Below are positions 45,872-55,379 of a stretch of 64,000 nucleotides of DNA, piece by piece. The position numbers were made by a program, and so were the translations under genes. The notes under the pieces were generated by a model. It was not told where the DNA came from and searched no databases. It saw only the letters and a list, made by a program, of their open reading frames with translations. How positions within the stretch are numbered: position 1 is the first letter of the stretch; every line of letters starts with the position of its first letter. Origin of the DNA: Streptomyces flavochromogenes (lineage in GTDB: Bacteria; Actinomycetota; Actinomycetes; Streptomycetales; Streptomycetaceae); NCBI RefSeq assembly GCF_000717595.1, contig NZ_JNZO01000030.1, positions 1 to 64,000 of the forward strand, read 5' to 3'.

Positions 45872-47029
45872 TCAGTCCAGTCGGGACATGAACTCGCGTA
45901 CCGCCGCCCTCACGTCCTCCGTCGTCCACTCGAGGCCCGGTCCCGCCACCGTCAGCTCCGTCACGGCGACCCCGGGCGGGCCGCCCGCGCCCGGGGTGAA
46001 CCAGCGGCGGAAGAGGACCGTGCCCGTGGCCTCGGCCTGGGCCAGGGACGCCGCCGTCAGCCTGTCGGCGTCGTACGGCAGCCAGACCTGGAACTGGTGG
46101 GTGTGCGGGGTCTCGGGGTGGACCCGGAACCACCCCGTGCCCGCCTCCGCGAGCGCCTCCCGGACCGCGGCGGCCACCACGCGCGCGTGGGTCACGTACG
46201 AGGGCAGCCGGGGCAGCTGCTCGTCCAGGCCCCGGAGCGCGGAGAGGGCCGCCGGGTACTGCTGGAAGACCTGGCCCCCGTACCGGTGCCGCCACACCCT
46301 CGCCTCGGCCATGACGTCCTCGGGCCCGGCGAGCACGGCGCCCGAATGCCCGCCGAGCGACTTGTAGAACGAGACGTAGACGCTGTCGGCGAGCCCCGCG
46401 ATCTCCGCGAGCGTACGGCCGAAATGCGTCGGACACTCCCAGAGCCGCGCCCCGTCGAAATGGACCACGGCGTCGCGCTCGCGGGCCGCCTCCACCACCG
46501 CGGTCAGCTCCTCCCAGGACGGCAGCACGAAGCCGGCGTCCCGCAGCGGCAGCTCCAGCATCAGCGTTCCGAAGGGTTCCGGATGGTCCCGAACCTCCTC
46601 GGCCGTCGGCAGCCGGGGCGCGTCGGTGGGGTGGACGGTGCGGAGCCCGGAGACGGCCGCGAGCGCGCCGCCCTCGTGGACCTCGGGGTGGGCGAGCGGG
46701 TGGAGGGCGACGACGGGGCTGCCGGTCCGCCCGGCCCAGCAGCGCAGGGCGACCTGTTGCGCCATCGTGCCGGTGGGGAAGAAGACGGCGGCGGGGAGGC
46801 CGAGCTCCTCGGCGACGCGTCGCTCCAGCTCTTCGACGAGCCCGTCCCCGTAGGTGTCGAGCGGTCCCTCGCCGTGGCCGGAGGACTCGGCCCAGTCGGC
46901 GAGTTCACGCAGCCGCGTGCCCACCGTGCCGTCCACCTGGGTGCGCCACAGCGTGCGGTCGGCGCCGCCCCAGACCTTCGCCCGGTAGAGCCGGGCCGCT
47001 TCCTCGTCCACAGGGTCAACAGGATCCAT
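45872..47029 (-). CDS. PLP-dependent threonine aldolase/beta-eliminating lyase family enzyme
   Basis: The 385-residue fold type I enzyme has DTYGDGLVEELERRVAEELGL, FFPTGTMAQQVALR (PLP phosphate contact), VVHFDGARLWE (PLP-ring Asp) and SVYVSFYKSLGGHSGAVLAG, with the Schiff-base lysine in FYKSLG. This is the layout of low-specificity threonine aldolases, which cleave threonine to glycine and acetaldehyde. The C-terminal part diverges, so the substrate may be another beta-hydroxy amino acid. The ATG at 47029 gives the usual length. It is divergent from the pantothenate operon. Confidence 0.85.
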   Translation of the reverse strand: MDPVDPVDEEAARLYRAKVWGGADRTLWRTQVDGTVGTRLRELADWAESSGHGEGPLDTYGDGLVEELERRVAEELGLPAAVFFPTGTMAQQVALRCWAGRTGSPVVALHPLAHPEVHEGGALAAVSGLRTVHPTDAPRLPTAEEVRDHPEPFGTLMLELPLRDAGFVLPSWEELTAVVEAARERDAVVHFDGARLWECPTHFGRTLAEIAGLADSVYVSFYKSLGGHSGAVLAGPEDVMAEARVWRHRYGGQVFQQYPAALSALRGLDEQLPRLPSYVTHARVVAAAVREALAEAGTGWFRVHPETPHTHQFQVWLPYDADRLTAASLAQAEATGTVLFRRWFTPGAGGPPGVAVTELTVAGPGLEWTTEDVRAAVREFMSRLD

Positions 47030-47154
47030 GCAGCGATCATCACACCACCGCCCACACCCTGTGGACAGCCACGGAGCACCGCGAAACGCTGGCGTAGCAT
47101 GACCAGAAATCGTCCGGTACCCGCCGAGGACTGGAACGGAAGGCCGTCCCCACC

Positions 47155-48129
47155 GTGAACGCATCAGCAGCGCCAGAGCCCCGAGCCGAGGACCGACCCG
47201 CCCGGCTCACCGTCGGAGTCGTCGGCGCCGGCCGCGTGGGCCCCGCCCTCGCCGCCGCCCTCCGGCTCGCCGGACATCGCCCCGTCGCCGTCTCCGCGGT
47301 CTCCGACGCCTCCCGGCGCCGTGCCGCGGAGCTCCTGCCCGACGTCCCCGTCGTGGAGCCCGCCCGCGTCCTCGCCCTCGCCGACCTGGTCCTGCTGACC
47401 GTGCCGGACGACGCGCTGCCCGGTCTGGTCGAGGGCCTCGCCGACACCGGAGCCGTACGGCCGGGACAGCTGATCGTGCACACCTCCGGGCGGTACGGGG
47501 CCCGGGTCCTGGATCCCGTCCGGCGCGCGGGCGCCCTGCCGCTCGCCCTGCACCCCGCGATGACCTTCACCGGCACCCCCGTCGACGTCCAGCGCCTGGC
47601 CGGCTGCTCCTTCGGGGTCACCGCGCCGGAGGAGCTGCGGCTGGCGGCCGAGGCCCTGGTGATCGAGATGGGCGGCGAGCCCGAGTGGATCGCCGAGGAC
47701 GCCCGCCCGCTCTACCACGCGGCGCTGGCACTCGGCGCGAACCACCTGGTCACCCTGGTGGCCCAGTCGATGGAGCTGCTGCACAAGGCCGGGGTCGCCG
47801 CCCCGGACCGGATGCTGGGCCCCCTCCTCGGCGCCGCCCTGGACAACGCGCTGCGGTCCGGCGACGCGGCCCTCACCGGCCCCGTCGCGCGCGGTGACGC
47901 CGGCACGGTCGCCGCCCACGTCGCCGAGCTGCGCAAGCACGCGCCCGGGACGGTCGCCGGCTATCTCGCGATGGCCCGCACGACCGCCGACCGCGCACTC
48001 GCGCACGGCCTGCTCAAGCCCGAGCTGGCCGAGGACCTGCTGGGCGTGCTCGCCGACCCCTCGGCGGGCGCGACCGGCACCACCGGAGCCGCCGGAGCGG
48101 CCGACGGGCCGCAAGGAGACGACCGATGA
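47155..48129 (+). CDS. Rossmann-fold protein with DUF2520 domain (F420 reductase/ketopantoate reductase-like)
   Basis: The 324-residue protein starts [30 protein letters not shown], a dinucleotide-binding beta-alpha-beta. The C-terminal half is DUF2520 ([72 protein letters not shown]). Related proteins are encoded just upstream of panC in many actinomycetes, suggesting a role in pantothenate supply, possibly as a ketopantoate-type reductase; that is inference. The 3' end carries a Gly/Ala/Thr-rich tail. The stop overlaps panC (ATGA at 48126). Confidence 0.83.
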   Translation: MNASAAPEPRAEDRPARLTVGVVGAGRVGPALAAALRLAGHRPVAVSAVSDASRRRAAELLPDVPVVEPARVLALADLVLLTVPDDALPGLVEGLADTGAVRPGQLIVHTSGRYGARVLDPVRRAGALPLALHPAMTFTGTPVDVQRLAGCSFGVTAPEELRLAAEALVIEMGGEPEWIAEDARPLYHAALALGANHLVTLVAQSMELLHKAGVAAPDRMLGPLLGAALDNALRSGDAALTGPVARGDAGTVAAHVAELRKHAPGTVAGYLAMARTTADRALAHGLLKPELAEDLLGVLADPSAGATGTTGAAGAADGPQGDDR

Positions 48130-49208
48130 GCCTGTTCGCCCGTGACCGCACCGCGAGCGGCCGGCCCGTCCGCCACCAGCCGGCCGAACTCCTCCGCACG
48201 GTCGAGGACCTCCACGACGCCGCGGCGCACTTCGGGGCCCCCGGCGGGAACGCCGTGGTCATGACCATGGGCGCCCTCCACGAAGGCCACGCCTCCCTGG
48301 TCAGAGCCGCGCGCGAGCGCGTCGGCGACAAGGGCTTCGTCATCGTCACCGTCTTCGTCAACCCGCTCCAGTTCGGCGCGGGCGAGGACCTCGACCGCTA
48401 CCCCCGCACCCTCGACGCCGACCTGGAGGTGGCCTTCGACGCGGGCGCGAGCGCCGTCTTCGCGCCCTCCGTCGACGAGGTCTACCCGGGCGGGGAGCCC
48501 CAGGTCCGGATCGCCGCGGGCCCCATGGGCGAGCTCCTCGAAGGCGCCTCCCGGCCCGGGCACTTCGACGGGATGCTGACCGTCGTCGCCAAGCTGCTCC
48601 ACCTCACCGCCCCCGACCTGGCCTTCTTCGGCCAGAAGGACGCCCAGCAGCTGGCCCTGATCCGCCGGATGGCCCGCGACCTGAACTTCCCGGTCGAGAT
48701 CGTCGGCGTGCCGACGGTCCGCGAGACGGACGGCCTCGCCCTCTCCAGCCGCAACCGCTACCTGTCGGCCGACGAGCGCCGCACCGCCCTCGCGCTGTCC
48801 GGCGCGCTGTTCGCCGCCCGTGACCGGCTCGCCGCCCAGGAGGCGCTGCGCGCGCGTGCGGCGGCCCTGCCCGGCACCCAGAACCGCGCCGAGGCCCTCT
48901 CCAGGCTCGGCGAGGCACGGGCCGCCGCCGACGCCCACGCGGTCGCGCAGGCGGCCGAGGGCTGCGGCGCCGAGGCTGTACGGGCCGCGGCCCGTACGGT
49001 GCTCGACGACGCGTCGAGGGCCGAGCCGCCGCTGGTCCTCGACTACCTGGCCCTCGTCGACCCGGCCGACTTCACCGAGGTGGCCGACGACCACGACGGG
49101 GAGGCGATCCTCGCCGTCGCGGCGCGCGTGGGCGCCACTCGGCTGATCGACAACATCCCCCTCCTTCTCGGAGCCACCATGTCCACCATGTTCGGAGCCA
49201 CCCAGTGA
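48126..49208 (+). CDS. panC: Pantothenate synthetase
   Basis: The 360-residue enzyme ligates pantoate and beta-alanine with ATP. It has [17 protein letters not shown] (the HIGH-like motif), [101 protein letters not shown] (the SSRN loop acts like KMSKS). It is longer than E. coli PanC (283) through an N-terminal extension and a C-terminal helical segment (about 270-300). The start is at the ATGA overlap with the DUF2520 gene, and the stop overlaps nadB (GTGA). Confidence 0.94.
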   Translation: MSLFARDRTASGRPVRHQPAELLRTVEDLHDAAAHFGAPGGNAVVMTMGALHEGHASLVRAARERVGDKGFVIVTVFVNPLQFGAGEDLDRYPRTLDADLEVAFDAGASAVFAPSVDEVYPGGEPQVRIAAGPMGELLEGASRPGHFDGMLTVVAKLLHLTAPDLAFFGQKDAQQLALIRRMARDLNFPVEIVGVPTVRETDGLALSSRNRYLSADERRTALALSGALFAARDRLAAQEALRARAAALPGTQNRAEALSRLGEARAAADAHAVAQAAEGCGAEAVRAAARTVLDDASRAEPPLVLDYLALVDPADFTEVADDHDGEAILAVAARVGATRLIDNIPLLLGATMSTMFGATQ

Positions 49209-50899
49209 CCGGAATACGGCTGCACGCCCCCGCGCCCGGCTGGGCCATCGACGCCGACGTCGTCGTGGTCGGCTCCGGCGTCGCGGGCCTCACCGCCGCC
49301 CTGCGCTGCACCGCCGCCGGGCTCCGTGCGGTCGTCGTCACCAAGGCCCGGCTCGACGACGGCTCCACGCGCTGGGCCCAGGGCGGCATCGCGGCCGCCC
49401 TCGGCGAGGGCGACACCCCCGAGCAGCACCTCGACGACACCCTGGTCGCCGGCGCCGGGCTCTGCGACGAGCGGGCCGTTCACGTCCTCGTCACCGAGGG
49501 CCCCGACGCCGTCCGCCGGCTGATCGCGACCGGCGCCGACTTCGACAAGACGGCCGACGGCGAGATCGCGCTGACCCGCGAGGGCGGCCACCACCGCCGC
49601 CGCATCGCGCACGCGGGCGGCGACGCGACCGGCGCCGAGATCTCCCGCGCGCTGGTCGAGGCGATACGGGACCGGGGTGTGCGCACCATCGAGCACGCCC
49701 TCGTCCTCGACCTCCTGAGGGACGCCGAGGGCCGTACGGCGGGCGTGACCCTGCACGTGATGGGCGAGGGCCAGCACGACGGCGTCGGCGCCGTCCACGC
49801 GCCCGCGGTGGTCCTCGCCACCGGCGGCATGGGCCAGGTCTTCTCCGCCACGACCAACCCGGCGGTCTCCACCGGCGACGGCGTCGCGCTCGCGCTCCGC
49901 GCCGGGGCCGAGGTCTCCGACCTGGAGTTCGTCCAGTTCCACCCGACGGTGCTCTTCCTCGGCGCCGGCTCCGAGGGCCAGCAGCCGCTGGTCTCCGAGG
50001 CGGTACGGGGCGAGGGCGCCCACCTGGTCGACGCCGACGGGGTCCGCTTCATGACCGGGCAGCACGAGCTGGCCGAGCTGGCGCCCCGGGACATCGTCGC
50101 CAAGGCGATCACGCGCCGCATGCAGGAGCACGGCACCGAGAACATGTACCTCGACGCCCGCCACTTCGGCGCCGAGATGTGGGAGGAGCGCTTCCCCACG
50201 ATCCTCGCGGCCTGCCGCTCGCACGGCATCGACCCGGTCACGGAGCCCATCCCGGTCGCCCCTGCCGCCCACTACGCCTCCGGCGGCGTCCGCACCGACC
50301 TGCGGGGCCGGACGACCGTCCCGGGCCTGTACGCGTGCGGTGAGGTGGCCTGCACGGGCGTCCACGGCGCCAACCGGCTCGCCTCGAACTCGCTCCTCGA
50401 GGGCCTCGTCTTCGCCGAGCGGATCGCCGACGACGTCATCGCCTCCGCCCCGCGCGTGCCGGGCGCCCCGGTGCCGCACGCGACCCCGGTGACCCTGCCG
50501 CTGCCCGTGGCCGGCGCCCGGACCCGTATCCAGCGGATCATGACGGCCGGCGCCGGGGTGCTGCGCTCCGAGGCCAGCCTGCGGGAGGCCGCCGAGGCCC
50601 TCGACGCGCTGCACAGCGACGCCGTCGCGGGCGGCACCGACGACACCAAGGCGGGCGAGCCGGGCGTGGACGCCTGGGAGACCACCAACCTGCTCTGCGT
50701 CTCCCGGGTCCTGGTCGCCGCCGCCCGCCGCCGCGAGGAGACCCGCGGCTGCCACTGGCGCGAGGACCACCCGGACCGCGACGACACGGACTGGCGCCGG
50801 CATCTCGTCGTACGCCTCACCCCGGAGCGGACCCTCGACGTCCGCACGACCGGCACGCATGACTTTCCCCCCACCTCCGAAGCCCCCAGGGAGCCGTAA
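49205..50899 (+). CDS. nadB: L-aspartate oxidase
   Basis: The 564-residue flavoprotein oxidises aspartate to iminoaspartate, the first step of de novo NAD synthesis. The FAD site is [18 protein letters not shown]; flavin-contact and active-site stretches include [115 protein letters not shown] and [29 protein letters not shown]. It is a normal length for NadB. It overlaps panC by 4 nt and precedes nadC with no gap. NadA (quinolinate synthase) is not in the window. Confidence 0.95.
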   Translation: MTGIRLHAPAPGWAIDADVVVVGSGVAGLTAALRCTAAGLRAVVVTKARLDDGSTRWAQGGIAAALGEGDTPEQHLDDTLVAGAGLCDERAVHVLVTEGPDAVRRLIATGADFDKTADGEIALTREGGHHRRRIAHAGGDATGAEISRALVEAIRDRGVRTIEHALVLDLLRDAEGRTAGVTLHVMGEGQHDGVGAVHAPAVVLATGGMGQVFSATTNPAVSTGDGVALALRAGAEVSDLEFVQFHPTVLFLGAGSEGQQPLVSEAVRGEGAHLVDADGVRFMTGQHELAELAPRDIVAKAITRRMQEHGTENMYLDARHFGAEMWEERFPTILAACRSHGIDPVTEPIPVAPAAHYASGGVRTDLRGRTTVPGLYACGEVACTGVHGANRLASNSLLEGLVFAERIADDVIASAPRVPGAPVPHATPVTLPLPVAGARTRIQRIMTAGAGVLRSEASLREAAEALDALHSDAVAGGTDDTKAGEPGVDAWETTNLLCVSRVLVAAARRREETRGCHWREDHPDRDDTDWRRHLVVRLTPERTLDVRTTGTHDFPPTSEAPREP

Positions 50900-51922
50900 G
50901 TGACCACGCCCGAGGAAGCCCGTCCGAAGCCCGTGGACGTCCCTCTCATCCAGATCAACTCGGTCTCCTCCGACGAGGAGGCCGGTGGCTGCGGCGACGG
51001 CTGTGGCTGCGGCGGCGGCGAGGAGTTCGAGTGCGGGCTCGACCCCGCGCTCGCCGAGCTCCTCGCGGACGCCGGTCTCGACCCCGTACAGGTCGAGGAC
51101 ATCGCCCACCTAGCGATCGCCGAGGACCTCGACGGCGGCGTGGACGTGACGACCGTGGCGACCGTCCCCGAGGACGCCGTCGCCACCGCCGACTTCACCG
51201 CCCGCGAGGCCGGTGTCGTGGCCGGTCTGCGCGTGGCCGAGGCCGTGCTCTCGATCGTCTGCGACGACGAGTTCGAGGTCGAGCGGCACGTCGAGGACGG
51301 CGAGCGCGTCGAGGCCGGGCAGGTGCTCCTCAGCGTCACCGCCCGCACCCGCGACCTGCTCACCGGCGAGCGCAGCGCGCTCAACATCCTGTGCCGCCTC
51401 TCCGGCATCGCCACCGCCACGCGCGCGTGGGCGGACGTCCTGGAGGGCACGAAGGCCAAGGTCCGTGACACCCGCAAGACGACGCCGGGGCTGCGCGCCC
51501 TGGAGAAGTACGCGGTCCGCTGCGGCGGCGGCGTCAACCACCGCATGTCGCTCTCCGACGCGGCCCTGGTGAAGGACAACCACGTGGTGGCGGCCGGCGG
51601 CGTGGCCGAGGCCTTCAAGGCCGTGCGCGAGCTGTTCCCCGAGCTGCCCATCGAGGTCGAGGTCGACACGATGCACCAGGTCCGCGAGGTCCTGGACGCG
51701 GGCGCCGACCTGATCCTGCTCGACAACTTCACCCCGGGGGAGACCGAGGAGGCCGTCGCCCTCGTCGCGGGCCGCGCCGCCCTGGAGTCCTCGGGCCGGC
51801 TGACCCTGGAGAACGCGGCCGCGTACGCCGCGACCGGCGTGGACTACCTGGCGGTCGGCGGCCTCACCCACTCCTCCCCGATCCTCGACATCGGCCTGGA
51901 CCTGCGCGAGGTGCGGGCCTGA
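50900..51922 (+). CDS. nadC: Nicotinate-nucleotide pyrophosphorylase with Cys-rich N-terminal extension
   Basis: The 340-residue enzyme makes nicotinate mononucleotide from quinolinate and PRPP. QPRTase hallmarks: DVTTVATVPEDAVATADFTAREAGVVAG, LLTGERSALNILCRLSGIATATRAWAD, DTRKTTPGLRALEKYAVRCGGGVNHRMSLSDAALVKDNHVVAAGGV (active-site Lys/Arg/His), IEVEVDTMHQV and DLILLDNFTPGE. The N-terminus is unusual: an extra about 50 residues with Cys at 31, 35, 37 and 45 in a Gly-rich setting, absent from E. coli NadC (297 residues). The start GTG follows nadB's TAA directly; the stop overlaps coaX (TGATG). Confidence 0.94.
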   Translation: MTTPEEARPKPVDVPLIQINSVSSDEEAGGCGDGCGCGGGEEFECGLDPALAELLADAGLDPVQVEDIAHLAIAEDLDGGVDVTTVATVPEDAVATADFTAREAGVVAGLRVAEAVLSIVCDDEFEVERHVEDGERVEAGQVLLSVTARTRDLLTGERSALNILCRLSGIATATRAWADVLEGTKAKVRDTRKTTPGLRALEKYAVRCGGGVNHRMSLSDAALVKDNHVVAAGGVAEAFKAVRELFPELPIEVEVDTMHQVREVLDAGADLILLDNFTPGETEEAVALVAGRAALESSGRLTLENAAAYAATGVDYLAVGGLTHSSPILDIGLDLREVRA

Positions 51923-52728
51923 TGCTGCTCACCATCGACGTCGGCAACACGCACACGGTCCTCGGTCTCTTCGACGGTGACGAGATCGTCGAGCACTGGC
52001 GGATCTCCACCGATCCGAGCCGCACCGCCGACGAGATGGCGGTCCTGCTCCAGGGCCTCATGGGCATGCACCCGCTGCTCGGCGTCGAGCTGAGCGACGG
52101 CATCGAGGGGATCGCCATCTGCGCGACGGTCCCCTCGGTGCTGCACGAGCTGCGCGAGGTCACGCGGCGGTACTACGGGGACGTTCCGGCGGTCCTGGTG
52201 GAGCCCGGCGTCAAGACGGGCGTCCCGATCCTCACGGACAACCCCAAGGAGGTCGGCGCGGACCGCGTGATCAACGCGGTCGCCGCCGTCGAGCTCTACG
52301 GCGGTCCGGCGATCGTCGTCGACTTCGGTACGGCGACGACGTACGACGCGATCACCACGCGCGGGGAGTACGCGGGCGGGGCGATCGCGCCGGGCATCGA
52401 GATCTCGGTCGAGGCCCTCGGGGTCAAGGGCGCCATGCTCCGCAAGATCGAGCTGGCCAGGCCGCGCAGCGTCATCGGCAAGAACACGGTCGAGGCGATG
52501 CAGTCCGGCATCGTCTACGGCTACGCGGGCCAGGTCGACGGCGTCGTCGCCCGCATGAAGCGGGAGCTCGTCGGCCCCGCCGGCGACCCGTCGGACGTGA
52601 CCGTGATCGCGACCGGCGGCCTGGCGCCGATGGTCCTCGCCGACTCCAAGGAGATCGACGAGCACGAGCCCTGGCTGACCCTGATCGGCCTGCGCCTGGT
52701 GTACGAGCGGAACGTCTCCCGCATGTGA
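51922..52728 (+). CDS. coaX: Type III pantothenate kinase
   Basis: The 268-residue acetokinase/ASKHA-fold kinase phosphorylates pantothenate in CoA synthesis. Phosphate-binding motif 1 is LLTIDVGNTHTVLGLFDG; the second is IVVDFGTATTYDAITTRGEYAGGAIAPGIEISVEALG; DNPKEVGADRVINAVAAVELYGG and FIG-like VIATGGLAPMVLADSKEIDEHEPWLTLIGLRLVYERN complete the family. It is the last gene of the DUF2520-panC-nadB-nadC-coaX run, so one operon makes pantothenate and uses it while also making NAD precursor. Confidence 0.95.
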   Translation: MLLTIDVGNTHTVLGLFDGDEIVEHWRISTDPSRTADEMAVLLQGLMGMHPLLGVELSDGIEGIAICATVPSVLHELREVTRRYYGDVPAVLVEPGVKTGVPILTDNPKEVGADRVINAVAAVELYGGPAIVVDFGTATTYDAITTRGEYAGGAIAPGIEISVEALGVKGAMLRKIELARPRSVIGKNTVEAMQSGIVYGYAGQVDGVVARMKRELVGPAGDPSDVTVIATGGLAPMVLADSKEIDEHEPWLTLIGLRLVYERNVSRM

Positions 52729-52894
52729 GAGCCGGGGGCGGCCTCGCGGCCCCCGGTCTCCGGCCCCGGTCTCCGGCCCCGCTCTGCGGCGCCCCGTCCC
52801 CGGTCGGCGCCCCGTCGTCCCCGGCCCGGCTGTCGTCGGCGCGCCGGAATGATCGCTAAGAGGAAATTGTCCGATTAGCGCGTATCGTCGGCCC

Positions 52895-53503
52895 ATGCCC
52901 ACGCCATACGGATCCCGCGGCGGCATGGCGTTCAGCGCGGACGAGCTGCGTGTGCTCCGCCGTGCCCTCGCCGTCGCCCTCCACCCCGCCCCCCTCCAGG
53001 ACGAGGACGTCCAGGACACACTGCTCCTGGCCGAATCCGTGGACGAGGCCGTGCGCGAGGCCGGCCGGCTGCGCGCCTTCCTCCTCGACGACCTGGCCCG
53101 CTATCGCGAGGCGCTGCCCGGGTCGCTCGGCGGCTATCTGGAGCTCCTCCAGGACGCCCTCGCCGCCGGGTACGACCCCGCGGCCGACGACCTCGCCGCC
53201 CTGCGCGCGCTGCGCCGCAACCCCGCGGCCGCCGCGCTGCTCGCCCGCTGCCAGATCCTCGCCGAGCGCTCGGTGCGCGCCCGCCTGGCCCGGGTCTCCC
53301 AGGCCACCACCACCCCCGTGGCCGCCACCCCGGGTCCCAGAACCCGGCTGCTGGCCCTCCCCGGCGGGCGTGCGGCGGCCGACGAGCCCAAGCCGACACC
53401 GCCGGCGCCGGCCGAGCGTCCGGTGCCCAAGCCGTCCGAGGTCTTCCCGCCACGCCGGAGGCCCGTACCTCCGCCCCCGCCGGAGGAGCGGGTCGCCGGA
53501 TAG
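52895..53503 (+). CDS. Conserved hypothetical protein with helical N-terminus and Pro-rich tail
   Basis: The 202-residue protein is not recognised. Residues 11-130 are predicted mostly helical (FSADELRVLRRALAVALHP, VDEAVREAGRLRAFLLDDLARYREALPGSLGGYLELLQDALAAGYDP, AAALLARCQILAERSVRARLARVSQ), and residues 150-202 are Pro/Arg-rich (KPTPPAPAERPVPKPSEVFPPRRRPVPPPPPEERVAG), probably disordered. The ATG at 52895 has no Shine-Dalgarno; a TATCGT ends 6 nt upstream, suggesting a leaderless mRNA. It is followed 14 nt later by a small membrane protein. Confidence 0.75.
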   Translation: MPTPYGSRGGMAFSADELRVLRRALAVALHPAPLQDEDVQDTLLLAESVDEAVREAGRLRAFLLDDLARYREALPGSLGGYLELLQDALAAGYDPAADDLAALRALRRNPAAAALLARCQILAERSVRARLARVSQATTTPVAATPGPRTRLLALPGGRAAADEPKPTPPAPAERPVPKPSEVFPPRRRPVPPPPPEERVAG

Positions 53504-53517
53504 CTAGTCTGGTCGCC

Positions 53518-53700
53518 ATGGACTACGTATCCGCGCTCGTGCCGCCCATCGTGATGGCCGTCTTCTTCTTCGGTGTCGTCGCGATCATCATCAAGAGCCA
53601 GGGCGGGCCGAACAAGGCCAAGGAGGACGCGATCGTGGACGCCGCGATCGCCCGCGCCGAGGCCGTGCGCCAGCCGGCGGACAACGGCGCCAAGGACTGA
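53518..53700 (+). CDS. Small single-pass membrane protein
   Basis: The 60-residue protein has one helix at about 8-25 (VPPIVMAVFFFGVVAIIIKS) and a short charged tail (KAKEDAIVDAAIARAEAVR). The ATG at 53518 has no Shine-Dalgarno but a TAGTCT ends 7 nt upstream, consistent with a leaderless transcript. A canonical terminator follows. It could be a regulatory or assembly microprotein; the sequence alone does not say. Confidence 0.75.
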   Translation: MDYVSALVPPIVMAVFFFGVVAIIIKSQGGPNKAKEDAIVDAAIARAEAVRQPADNGAKD

Positions 53701-53735
53701 GGTCCGGCGCGGCCCACGAAGCACCGCGGTACCGG

Positions 53736-53772
53736 GGACGTACGACCCTTTGAGGTCGTACGTCCTTTTTGT
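53736..53772 (+). terminator. Canonical Rho-independent terminator
   Basis: GGACGTACGACC (53736-53747) pairs perfectly over 12 bp with GGTCGTACGTCC (53754-53765) around CTTTGA, followed by TTTTTGTT. It ends the 52.9-53.7 kb unit before the BlaI-type gene. Confidence 0.92.
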
Positions 53773-53828
53773 TGCGTTTCCTTCCTTGAATGACACGCTA
53801 CCGGCGCTTTGCGCACTAAAGTGGCGTT

Positions 53829-54290
53829 GTGCCCCGTCCTTTGGGAGAGCTCGAAGACGCCGTCATGACGCGCGTCTGGCAATGGAACCGTCCGGTGACC
53901 GTCCGAGAAGTTCTCGAGGACCTTCAGCAGGAACGGTCCATCGCCTACACCACCGTCATGACCGTCATGGACAATCTCCATCAGAAGGGCTGGGTCCGCC
54001 GAGAAGTCGAAGGCCGCGCCTATCGATATACGGCGGTCTCCACCCGCGCCGCATACGCGGCCGCGTTGATGAACGAGGGATGGGCCCAGAGCGACAACCC
54101 CGCCGCCGCGCTCGTCGCCTTCTTCGGGATGATGTCGCAGGACCAGCGTGAGGCCCTGAACGACGCCATCCGCATCGTCCAGCGCGACAACCCGCTTCCC
54201 GACCCCACCCCCGCTTCCGCTCCCGCCGCGCCCGAGCAGGGAACCGAGGAGACCGGCGGAACCGGTGCAACCGGGGCCCGAGAGCGATAA
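53829..54290 (+). CDS. BlaI/MecI/CopY-family transcriptional regulator
   Basis: The 153-residue protein has the BlaI winged helix: LGELEDAVMTRVWQWNRPVTVREVLEDLQQERSIAYTTVMTVMDNLHQKGWVRREVEGRAYRYTAVSTRA. A C-terminal dimer helix and acidic/Pro tail follow. Such repressors control beta-lactamase, copper or other genes. No BlaR-type peptidase is adjacent, so the trigger is unknown. The GTG at 53829 lacks a Shine-Dalgarno; TAAAGT ends 6 nt upstream, so translation may be leaderless. The GNAT gene follows 30 nt later. Confidence 0.92.
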   Translation: MPRPLGELEDAVMTRVWQWNRPVTVREVLEDLQQERSIAYTTVMTVMDNLHQKGWVRREVEGRAYRYTAVSTRAAYAAALMNEGWAQSDNPAAALVAFFGMMSQDQREALNDAIRIVQRDNPLPDPTPASAPAAPEQGTEETGGTGATGARER

Positions 54291-54319
54291 CCGCACCCCC
54301 GGGGCGATAGCGTCCCCCC

Positions 54320-54865
54320 ATGTCGCCGTCCGCTTCCCCGGCCGCCTCCGCGGCCTCCGCCAAAGCCGTCACCGTACGCAGGGCACGTACCGGAGATGTC
54401 GCCGCGGTCCGCCGTCTCGTCGATCCCTTCGTCCAGCGCGGGATCCTGCTCGACAAGGCGACCGTCACCCTTTACGAGTCCATCCAGGAGTTCTGGGTGG
54501 CGGAACGCGACGAGGACGCCACCGTCGTCGGCTGCGGCGCTCTCCATGTGATGTGGGAAGACCTCGCGGAAGTCCGTACTCTCGCCGTCGATCCCGACTT
54601 CAAGGGCGCCGGCGTAGGACATCAGGTGCTGGACAAGTTGTTGCACACCGCCCGATGGCTCGGGGTGCGGCGGGTATTCTGCCTGACCTTCGAAGTCGAC
54701 TTCTTCGTGAAGCACGGCTTCGTCGAGATCGGCGAGACCCCGGTCGACGGAGATGTCTACAGCGAGCTCCTCCGTTCCTATGACGAGGGAGTCGCCGAGT
54801 TCCTCGGTCTCGAACGAGTGAAGCCGAACACCTTGGGCAACAGCCGGATGCTTCTGCACCTGTGA
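54320..54865 (+). CDS. Amino-acid N-acetyltransferase (N-acetylglutamate synthase-like)
   Basis: The 181-residue GNAT-fold protein resembles the short actinobacterial N-acetylglutamate synthase that starts arginine biosynthesis. It has VRRARTGDVAAVRRLVDPFVQRGILLDKATVTLYESIQEFWVAE, CGALHVMWEDLAEVRTLAVDPDFKGAGVGHQVLDKLLHTARWLGVRRVFCLTFEVDFFVKHGFVEIGETP (motif A with the acetyl-CoA loop), and a C-terminal tail VKPNTLGNSRMLLHL typical of the group. There is an N-terminal Ser/Ala tail of about 18 residues. The substrate call is from family resemblance. Confidence 0.85.
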   Translation: MSPSASPAASAASAKAVTVRRARTGDVAAVRRLVDPFVQRGILLDKATVTLYESIQEFWVAERDEDATVVGCGALHVMWEDLAEVRTLAVDPDFKGAGVGHQVLDKLLHTARWLGVRRVFCLTFEVDFFVKHGFVEIGETPVDGDVYSELLRSYDEGVAEFLGLERVKPNTLGNSRMLLHL

Positions 54866-55043
54866 CGCGGAACGCGGGACGGAACCCCGCGGGGAACCCC
54901 GGTGGAACCCCGACGGAACCCTATGTCCGAATCGCGCACGTTTCCCGCGTTGCCGAGGTTCTGAACCTCTGCCAGGGGTTTGTGTTTTTCCGGGAAAAGC
55001 GGTTTCCTTTCCGCGTACTGCATTTTCGATGAAAGGAAATCCG

Positions 55044-55379
55044 GTGGCACAGAAGGTTCAGGTCCTTCTTGTCGACGACCTCGACGGCGTCGAGGCGGAC
55101 GAGACCGTGACGTTCGCGCTGGACGGCAAGACCTACGAGATCGACCTCACCACCGCCAACGCGGAAAAGCTCCGTGGCCTGCTCGAGCCGTACACCACGA
55201 GTGGCCGTCGTACCGGTGGTCGCACCACCGGCGGACGCGGCAAGGGCCGCGCCGTGGCGACGGGCAGCCAGGACACCGCGAAGATCCGCGCGTGGGCCAA
55301 GGAGAACGGCATGAACGTGAACGACCGCGGTCGCGTTCCCGCCGACATCAAGGCTGCCTACGAGGACGCGAACCGCTGA
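55044..55379 (+). CDS. lsr2: Lsr2-family nucleoid-associated protein
   Basis: The 111-residue H-NS-like silencer bridges AT-rich DNA. The N-terminal dimerisation part is QKVQVLLVDDLDGVEADETVTFALDGKTYEIDLTTANAEKLRGLLEPYT; a Gly/Arg/Thr-rich linker follows; the C-terminal DNA-binding helix pair is TAKIRAWAKENGMNVNDRGRVPADIKAAYEDA, where the R-G-R minor-groove hook is intact. The GTG at 55044 has AAAGGA upstream. Its 3' end overlaps the convergent gene by 22 nt. As lsr2 silences foreign DNA, its neighbourhood to the NACHT gene is coincidental as far as I can tell. Confidence 0.93.
   Translation: MAQKVQVLLVDDLDGVEADETVTFALDGKTYEIDLTTANAEKLRGLLEPYTTSGRRTGGRTTGGRGKGRAVATGSQDTAKIRAWAKENGMNVNDRGRVPADIKAAYEDANR

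Noticed and set aside
48126..49208. PanC at 360 residues as a fusion protein
   Set aside because: The additional length is low-complexity helical sequence and an N-terminal extension, with no second domain.
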